Origin: Longispora albida DSM 44784
GTDB taxonomy: Bacteria > Actinomycetota > Actinomycetes > Mycobacteriales > Micromonosporaceae
Assembly (NCBI RefSeq): GCF_000379825.1
Contig: NZ_KB903836.1
Location: 186,599 to 250,598, forward strand
DNA: 64,000 nucleotides
Direction: 5' to 3'
The notes beneath the pieces are model-generated. The model was not told where the DNA came from, ran no database searches, and saw only the letters and a list, made by a program, of their open reading frames with translations. Numbering within the stretch: the first letter of the stretch is position 1; the number at the start of each line of letters is the position of its first letter. Below are positions 59,361 to 64,000 of this stretch, one piece after another. A program made the translations under genes and the position numbers.

Positions 59361-59390
59361 CGCCCGCCGTCTCGGGACCGGCGGCGGGCG
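59361..59390 (+). terminator. First of two hairpins after the ABC permease
   Basis: CGCCCGCCG, a 12-base loop and CGGCGGGCG form a perfect 9-bp stem 12 bases after the permease stop. Confidence 0.55.
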
Positions 59391-59397
59391 GATAGAA

Positions 59398-59450
59398 GCT
59401 CAGCCCGTTCCTGGTGGCAAGGCCCCGCCACCGGGAACGGGCTGAGCCTT
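59398..59450 (+). terminator. Large terminator hairpin after the ABC permease
   Basis: GCTCAGCCCGTTCC pairs with GGAACGGGCTGAGC, and the stem continues with GGTGGC/GCCACC to about 21 bp around an 8-base loop; CTTT follows. It separates the ABC operon from DUF5993-dsbB. Confidence 0.85.
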
Positions 59451-59499
59451 TGCTGGGAAAGGGCCCGGTACCGGCACAAAATCACATATGGTCCCCGTT

Positions 59500-59658
59500 A
59501 TGGACACGGTGATCTTCGGGGTGCTCCTGCTGGCGGCGGTCGCCGTCCTGCAGGGACGGTCCCGGCGCGACGTCCTGATCGTCTTCGCCGGCGGTCTGGT
59601 CGTCGTGCTCCTGCTGTTCAACCACCACGTCACCAGCTCGCTCAACCTGGAGTTCTGA
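59500..59658 (+). CDS. DUF5993 small membrane protein
   Basis: This 52-residue ORF reads MDTVIFGVLLLAAVAVLQGR, then SRRDVLIVFAGGLVVVLLLF and NHHVTSSLNLEF: two membrane segments with a basic turn, and the HHVTSSL(N/D)L ending typical of DUF5993 proteins. The family is found beside dsbB in many bacteria, suggesting a helper role in disulfide formation. The dsbB ATG overlaps its stop (TGATG). ATG 59488 in frame is an alternative start. Confidence 0.8.
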   Translation: MDTVIFGVLLLAAVAVLQGRSRRDVLIVFAGGLVVVLLLFNHHVTSSLNLEF

Positions 59659-60242
59659 TGACGTGGAACCGGGCGGGATTCTGGGCGCTGCACCTGTTCG
59701 TGCTGGCCTACTGCGGGGTGCTGCTGGGCGGCTTCATCGTCCAGTTCGGCGGGCACGAGTATCCGTGCCCGCTGTGCGTCCTCCAGCGGATGGCGATGAT
59801 CCTCACGGCGCTCGGCCCGGCATACATCATCGTGCGGGCCAAGGCCGGCCCGGTGAGCCTGCGCGACTACACGACCGGGCTGGGCATGGCGATGGCCGGC
59901 GCGCTCGCCGGGGCGGCGATGTCCACGCGTCAGGTGCTGCTGCACATCGTGCCCGGCGATCCTGGCTACGGCGAGGCCGTGATGGGCCTTCACCTGTACA
60001 CGTGGGCGCTGGTCACGTTCATCGTCGTGCTCGTCTACTGCGCCTTCGCCCTGATCTTCGCGAAGGAGCTGGTACCGGCGGGCGTCCGCTTCGGCTGGCC
60101 GTCCAGAGCGGTGCTGTGGCTGTTCACCGCCCTGATCGCCGCGAACATGATCGTGGTGTTCTTCGAGGAGGGCTTCCACTGGGTACTGCCGGACGACCCG
60201 GTGCGCTACCAGCTCTGCTACGACCTGGGCCTGTGTGACTAG
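59658..60242 (+). CDS. dsbB: DsbB-like disulfide bond formation protein
   Basis: The 194-residue membrane protein has about four to five hydrophobic segments, the first-loop redox motif YPCPLCVLQRMAMIL (CPLC) and a second pair of cysteines only at the extreme C-terminus (QLCYDLGLCD). It would pass electrons from a thiol oxidase to quinone; no thiol oxidase (DsbA) gene is in the window. It ends convergently with the LysE gene, overlapping by 4 bases. Confidence 0.88.
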   Translation: MTWNRAGFWALHLFVLAYCGVLLGGFIVQFGGHEYPCPLCVLQRMAMILTALGPAYIIVRAKAGPVSLRDYTTGLGMAMAGALAGAAMSTRQVLLHIVPGDPGYGEAVMGLHLYTWALVTFIVVLVYCAFALIFAKELVPAGVRFGWPSRAVLWLFTALIAANMIVVFFEEGFHWVLPDDPVRYQLCYDLGLCD

Positions 60243-60862
60243 CTGAGCACGGCGCGAGTCAGCTCCGCGGTCAGCAGCACGGCGAACGCGAGCATGACCC
60301 CGCCGGAGATCCGGTCGAACCACACGCGCCTGTCCGGCGTCAGGTACCGGCGCAGCAGCGCGGCCCCGACCGCCAGCACCGCGAACCACAGCCACGACGC
60401 CGTCACGGCACCCGCGCCGAACGCGACCCGCCCGGACTCGGGCTGTGCGGCGATGGCCGCGCCGAGCACGCCGACCGTGTCGAGAATGGCGTGCGGGTTG
60501 AGCAGGCTGACCGCGACCGTCCGCGTGACGACCCGCCGCGTACTGAACGCGGTGGCGTCGGCGGCCAGCTCGCCCCCCGCGTCCGGCTTGGACCGCAGGC
60601 TCTGCACACCGAGGTGGCACAGGAACACCACGCCGCCGGCCAGCAGGACGACGCGCAGCCCCGGTACGACGCCCAGCAGCGCCGAGACGCCACCGGCCCC
60701 GGCGAGGATCAGCAGGGTGTCGCAGGTGGCGGCAGCAGCGGCCGTCCACAGTGCCCGGGGCAGGCCGGCCGCGACGCCCTGGCCGAGCACGAACACGTTC
60801 TGCGCGCCGATCGGGGTGATCAGGGCCAGGCCGAGCGCGACGCCGCTGAGGAAGACGACCAT
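60239..60862 (-). CDS. LysE/ArgO-family amino acid exporter
   Basis: The 207-residue membrane protein begins VVFLSGVALGLALITPIGAQNVFVLGQGV, the family signature, and has five to six hydrophobic segments including SLLNPHAILDTVGVLGAAI. LysE exports L-lysine or L-arginine. Given the lysine-degradation genes elsewhere in the window, lysine is an attractive substrate, but the loci are 50 kb apart. ATG 60862 overlaps the desaturase stop by one base (TGATG). Confidence 0.9.
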   Translation of the reverse strand: MVVFLSGVALGLALITPIGAQNVFVLGQGVAAGLPRALWTAAAAATCDTLLILAGAGGVSALLGVVPGLRVVLLAGGVVFLCHLGVQSLRSKPDAGGELAADATAFSTRRVVTRTVAVSLLNPHAILDTVGVLGAAIAAQPESGRVAFGAGAVTASWLWFAVLAVGAALLRRYLTPDRRVWFDRISGGVMLAFAVLLTAELTRAVLS

Positions 60863-61851
60863 CAGGGCAGCGGTGCGGGGCCGGTGAGCATCCGGGTACG
60901 GTACCTCAGCTCGCGGCCGTAGCCACCTGGGTCGGCGGCCAGCAGCGCCCGGTGCAGGCCTGGGAGCCGGTGATGCGGGACGCCGGGCCAGAGGTGGTGC
61001 AGGGCGTGGTGCCCGTCGCCGTGCGGGTGCACCAGCAGCCGGTGCCACGGGCCGAGGTTGGACCAGGTCGCCGCGAAGAGGGTGGCCGTGCCGGTGTACG
61101 AGTGCTCGGAAGCCTCGCCGGCCAGCCGGACAGCTGGCAGGACGAGCAGGAAGCCTGCCAGCCAGACGGCACTGCTCAGCACGGCTGCCGCCGGACCCCA
61201 GCTCAGGCCCGAGACCGCCGTGAGCGCCAGCCCGCAGAACGACGGGCCGGCCACGGCGGCCCAGCTGGCCGGTGTCACGGTGCGCTGGTACCAGAAGAGG
61301 CGGCGGTACACACCGCGCAGCAGGGCCAGCGGAGAGTGCCGCGGAAGCGCGGCGAGGTTGAGCTCCTGGTAACGGCGCCATTCCGGGTCCTCCCACGTGC
61401 CGAACCGGCCATGGTGGACCAGGTGCGCCGACCGGTACGCGCTCAGCCGCAGGCCGGACGGCAGCCCGGCGAGGGTGACGGTGAGCAGGTCGTTGAGCCA
61501 GCGGGTACGCCGGACCCAGTTGAAGTGCGAGCCCTCGTGCACCAGGCATTCGAGGCCCCGCATCGCGCGCGCGTAACCGGCCAGGCCCGCGAGGCCCGCC
61601 AGCACCCCGGGCACCGGGCCTGCGATCGCCAGCGTCCACGCTGGGCCAAGGAGCGAGAACACGAGCAGCAGGTGGCAGGCTCCGGCGGCCGCGAAGGTCA
61701 GTACCGGATTCGTGCGGTGGGCGGCCGCGACGAGCCCCCTCAGGTGCGCGGGCGGGGTGTACCCGCGCCTGTACGTCCTTGCCCCCGTAGCAACAGACAT
61801 GCTGGCGAGGCTAGGCGGGCGCTCGCTCGGATCCGGACCCTGTTCCTGCAT
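60862..61851 (-). CDS. Fatty-acid-desaturase-like membrane enzyme
   Basis: The 329-residue protein carries three histidine clusters: LVHEGSHFNWV, SAHLVHHGRFGTWEDPEW and HPHGDGHHALHHLWPG. It has membrane segments between them (LLLVFSLLGPAWTLAIAGPV; AVLSSAVWLAGFLLVLPAV). This is the di-iron desaturase/hydroxylase family acting on lipid acyl chains or carotenoids. ATG 61851 has no clear ribosome binding site; ATG 61800 is an alternative. Translationally coupled to the LysE-type exporter. Confidence 0.85.
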   Translation of the reverse strand: MQEQGPDPSERPPSLASMSVATGARTYRRGYTPPAHLRGLVAAAHRTNPVLTFAAAGACHLLLVFSLLGPAWTLAIAGPVPGVLAGLAGLAGYARAMRGLECLVHEGSHFNWVRRTRWLNDLLTVTLAGLPSGLRLSAYRSAHLVHHGRFGTWEDPEWRRYQELNLAALPRHSPLALLRGVYRRLFWYQRTVTPASWAAVAGPSFCGLALTAVSGLSWGPAAAVLSSAVWLAGFLLVLPAVRLAGEASEHSYTGTATLFAATWSNLGPWHRLLVHPHGDGHHALHHLWPGVPHHRLPGLHRALLAADPGGYGRELRYRTRMLTGPAPLP

Positions 61852-62005
61852 AGTGGACAGTCGCGTGACGCTGGCCGGCCGGTGTTCCGCGATCGGTGGT
61901 TACGTTCACCAGCGTCGATGCGCGATCGGTGCGGCCCGGGTCTGGCGGTCGAGTGTGGCGCAGGTCACGTGGCGGCGTTCCAGGATGCGGGCGCGCCGTC
62001 CCAGT

Positions 62006-62506
62006 TCAGTTCAGCTCGTCGAACTCTTCCGGGTACGTGACGTGACCCTGCGGCTCCCCGTTGTAGGCGGGCAGCGGCAGCACCTGGTAGGCGGCCCCGA
62101 CCCCCGGCCACGGGGCGACCAGGTTGTACTCCGAGGCCGGCTCGAACCCGAACCGCGCGTAGTACCCCGGATCGCCGAGCACCACGACCAGCGGCAGCCC
62201 GGTCGCGGCGGCGGCGTCGAGCACCGCGCGGACCACAGCGGAACCGTAGCCCCTGCCCTGGCACTCGGGCAGCACGGCGACCGGTGCCAGGCTCAGCGCC
62301 GGCGCCCCGTCCACCTCGACCCGGGTGATCAGGGCGTGCCCGACGACCACCTCGTCCTCGGTGACCACCCAGGACAGCCCGCCGATCCACGCCTTGCTGT
62401 ACCGGAGCGCGTCGACGAGCCTGGCTTCCTCCGGCCGGCCGAACGCCGCCTCGTGCACGCGGTGCACCGCGCCGCCGTCGCCGGGCCGCTCGGCCCTGAC
62501 CGTCAT
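62006..62506 (-). CDS. GNAT-family N-acetyltransferase (YhbS-like)
   Basis: The 166-residue protein has the YhbS layout: AVHRVHEAAFGRPEEARLVDALR, LSLAPVAVLPECQGRGYGSAVVRAVLDAA (CoA loop QGRGYG) and VVVLGDPGYYARFGFEPASEYNL. Substrate unknown. It starts 4 bases after the TetR stop, so the two probably form one operon. Confidence 0.9.
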   Translation of the reverse strand: MTVRAERPGDGGAVHRVHEAAFGRPEEARLVDALRYSKAWIGGLSWVVTEDEVVVGHALITRVEVDGAPALSLAPVAVLPECQGRGYGSAVVRAVLDAAAATGLPLVVVLGDPGYYARFGFEPASEYNLVAPWPGVGAAYQVLPLPAYNGEPQGHVTYPEEFDELN

Positions 62507-62510
62507 CTGT

Positions 62511-63092
62511 TCACGCTAATGCCAGGCTGGCCTGCGCGAAGGCCTGATCGACAAGCTCGCCGAGGTCTTCGGCCCCGTCGGCGGCCGCCCAGCGCTCGAC
62601 GGCGGCCTCGTAGGCGGCGAAGCCGATCGCGGCCTGGACACTGGCCCGGTACGGCTCGCCGGTCCGGGCGGCCAGCAGGCCGGCCACCTCCGTGCGCAGC
62701 TGGTGCTGCCGGTCGAGGTACCTGGCCCGGACCGCCGGGGTGCCGAGGACCAGCCGGGCCAGCCGCAGGCTCTTGGCCGGATCCGGGTGCCCGGTGGTGA
62801 ACTCGTCGATCGGGATCTGGAACACCGCACGCAGCGCCTCGGCAGGGGACTCCGAGGCCGGGCGGGTGGCCAGGCCTGCCCGGATCGCGTCGGCCAGCTC
62901 GCTGAGCATCTCGATGAGGACGTCTTCCTTCGCCGCGAAATACCGGAAAAATGTTCTTTTCGACACCCCGGCGGCGGCGGCGATCTGCTCGATCGTCGTT
63001 TCCTCGAAGCCCTGGTAGGCCAGCAGCTTGAGCGCGGCCTCGGACAGCTCGTCGCGGACGAGCTGGCGCTTGCGGTCGGCGAGGCTCCTCAT
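62511..63092 (-). CDS. TetR-family transcriptional regulator
   Basis: The 193-residue protein has the TetR HTH (RDELSEAALKLLAYQGFEETTIEQIAAAAGVSKRTFFRYFAAKEDVLIEML) and a helical ligand domain. ATG 63092 is preferred; ATG 63116 is in frame but a TAGGCT box lies between the two. It is divergent from an SDR gene, and the intergenic region has a palindrome on the SDR promoter. Confidence 0.9.
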   Translation of the reverse strand: MRSLADRKRQLVRDELSEAALKLLAYQGFEETTIEQIAAAAGVSKRTFFRYFAAKEDVLIEMLSELADAIRAGLATRPASESPAEALRAVFQIPIDEFTTGHPDPAKSLRLARLVLGTPAVRARYLDRQHQLRTEVAGLLAARTGEPYRASVQAAIGFAAYEAAVERWAAADGAEDLGELVDQAFAQASLALA

Positions 63093-63137
63093 GACGGCGA
63101 GCCTACCAGGTGCCATAGCTGGCGTGATGAGCCTTAG

Positions 63138-63166
63138 TTGACACTCAGTGCCATGCGAGGCATGCT
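63138..63166 (+). promoter_or_regulatory. SDR promoter with candidate TetR operator
   Basis: TTGACA (63138-63143), a 17-base spacer and CATGCT (63161-63166) form a promoter whose start point falls near the SDR ATG at 63173. TGACACT-c-AGTGCCA (63139-63153, one mismatch) overlaps the -35, and CATGC-gag-GCATG (63152-63164) overlaps the -10. Either could bind the adjacent TetR protein. Confidence 0.6.
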
Positions 63167-63172
63167 GTGCTC

Positions 63173-64000
63173 ATGAACGCGACTCGCTGGACCGCAGACC
63201 AGATCCCCGCCCAGCACGGCCGGACCGTCATCGTGACCGGAGCCAACAGCGGGCTCGGTTACGTCACCGCCCGTGAGCTCGCCCGGCACGGTGCCCACGT
63301 GATCATGGGAGTGCGCAACCCCGCCGCCGGCCAGGCCGCAGCCGCCCGCATCCGGCAGGACCACCCGGCAGCGCAGCTCGACGTCCGCCAGCTCGACCTG
63401 GCCGACCTGACCTCGGTCCGGGGCTTCGCGGAGAGCATCGGCGAGGCCGACGTGCTGGTCAACAACGCCGGCGTCATGATGTGCCCGAAGGGCGAGACCG
63501 CGCAGGGCTTCGAGCGGCAGTTCGGCACGAACCACCTCGGGCACTTCGCTCTCACCGGCCTGCTGCTCGGCAAGCTCCGCCCCGGCCGCGACCCGCGCGT
63601 GGTCACCGTCTCGTCCGACCTGCACAAACGAGGCAGGATCGATGTCGGGAACCTGGGCGGCGGCTCCTACAGCCGCGTCGGCGCCTACTGCCAGTCCAAG
63701 CTCGCCAACGTCCTCTTCGCACTGGAACTCGACCGGCGGCTGCGCGCGGCCGGGTCGCCGGTGCGCAGCCTCGTCACCCACCCCGGATACTCCGACACGA
63801 ACCTCCAGTCCAGCGGGCCGACCGGCCTGATGAACCTGGTGCTCAAGGTGACCAACCGGTACATGGCCCAGCCTGCCGAGATGGGCGCGCTGACCCAGCT
63901 CTACGCCGCTGCGGCCCCCGAGGCGGCCGGCGGGCAGTTCATCGGGCCCGACGGCAGGGGCGAGAAGCGCGGGTACCCGGCGATCGTCCACCCGGCACCG
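63173..64000 (+). CDS. Short-chain dehydrogenase/reductase (3' end outside window)
   Basis: The 276 visible codons begin NATRWTADQIPAQHGRTVIVTGANSGLGYVTAREL (TGxxxGxG) and include LVNNAGVMM, VVTVSSDLHKRG, and GAYCQSKLANVLFALEL (Tyr-x3-Lys), the classical SDR catalytic set of the retinol-dehydrogenase/light-dependent-reductase-like group. The frame is open to the last base, so the stop codon lies outside. Probably repressed by the divergent TetR protein; substrate unknown. Confidence 0.9.
   Translation, partial: MNATRWTADQIPAQHGRTVIVTGANSGLGYVTARELARHGAHVIMGVRNPAAGQAAAARIRQDHPAAQLDVRQLDLADLTSVRGFAESIGEADVLVNNAGVMMCPKGETAQGFERQFGTNHLGHFALTGLLLGKLRPGRDPRVVTVSSDLHKRGRIDVGNLGGGSYSRVGAYCQSKLANVLFALELDRRLRAAGSPVRSLVTHPGYSDTNLQSSGPTGLMNLVLKVTNRYMAQPAEMGALTQLYAAAAPEAAGGQFIGPDGRGEKRGYPAIVHPAP

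Noticed and set aside
1-64000. tRNA, rRNA, CRISPR, insertion sequences, integrases, origins
   Set aside because: No T-loop-like GGTTCGAATCC sequences, repeat-spacer arrays, transposase or recombinase motifs, terminal inverted repeats or DnaA-box clusters were seen on reading the window.

Overview
The window looks like chromosomal DNA of a high-GC actinobacterium, probably near Micromonosporaceae or Streptomyces. Codons are strongly GC-ending, GTG starts are common, and the gene set is actinobacterial: RbpA, AfsR/SARP-type BTAD regulators, a mannosyl-phospho-polyprenol synthase next to an Lnt homologue, PadR, TetR and DUF5937 regulators, and many GNAT acetyltransferases. I saw no rRNA, tRNA, CRISPR array, transposase or phage gene. 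Family and species are inference only.

Layout. 0-5 kb: a DUF4442 gene cut by the left edge, a secreted phosphodiesterase-type enzyme, a membrane SpoIIE-type phosphatase, an aminoglycoside-phosphotransferase-fold kinase and a secreted chitin-deacetylase-like protein. 5-13 kb: a lysine-fermentation-type module. kamA lies on the minus strand, divergent from a tightly packed plus-strand operon kdd, amidohydrolase, kamD, kamE, kal and a MutL-type reactivase. It would take L-lysine through beta-lysine and 3,5-diaminohexanoate towards 3-aminobutyryl-CoA and crotonyl-CoA, but the cleavage enzyme Kce is not in the window. 13-21 kb: an FAD oxidoreductase, an alpha/beta hydrolase, a large AfsR-like regulator, a DUF4386/TrmO-like/small-hydrolase run and a Tam-like methyltransferase.

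21-28.5 kb: a roughly 720-base non-coding stretch ending in a strong hairpin, then lnt-ppm-fxsA, a methyltransferase, two paralogous-looking 42-43 residue peptide genes, rbpA and a POT peptide transporter. The twin peptide genes are the best candidate for something undescribed. Each has its own sigma70-like promoter, a shared leader box, a good ribosome binding site, an acidic internally repeated peptide and its own terminator.

28.5-45 kb: small regulator-plus-enzyme groups (SARP, DUF5937/ArsR, aldo-keto reductase; PadR plus a small membrane protein), a coiled-coil zinc-finger protein, a DEDDh exonuclease, ThpR, an unusual YidD with a cysteine-rich insert, DUF4386 and other membrane proteins, a NarL-type two-component system, a secreted HNH nuclease, a metallo-beta-lactamase-fold hydrolase and a GT39-like glycosyltransferase. 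45-64 kb: a HAD phosphatase, LysR with a divergent GNAT gene and two LysR boxes, more GNAT genes (one tandem-GNAT gene apparently split by a frameshift), a YedK/HMCES peptidase, a DHFR-like reductase, a P-loop kinase coupled to a tiny ORF, an aldo-keto reductase behind a possible leader-peptide attenuator, a LolD/MacB-type ABC exporter behind three small dyads, DUF5993-DsbB, LysE with a fatty acid desaturase, TetR with GNAT, and an SDR gene cut by the right edge.

Genes are dense. Many neighbours are translationally coupled by ATGA, GTGA or TGATG overlaps, and several convergent pairs overlap at their 3' ends. All functional calls come from reading the translated sequence; no database search was possible.
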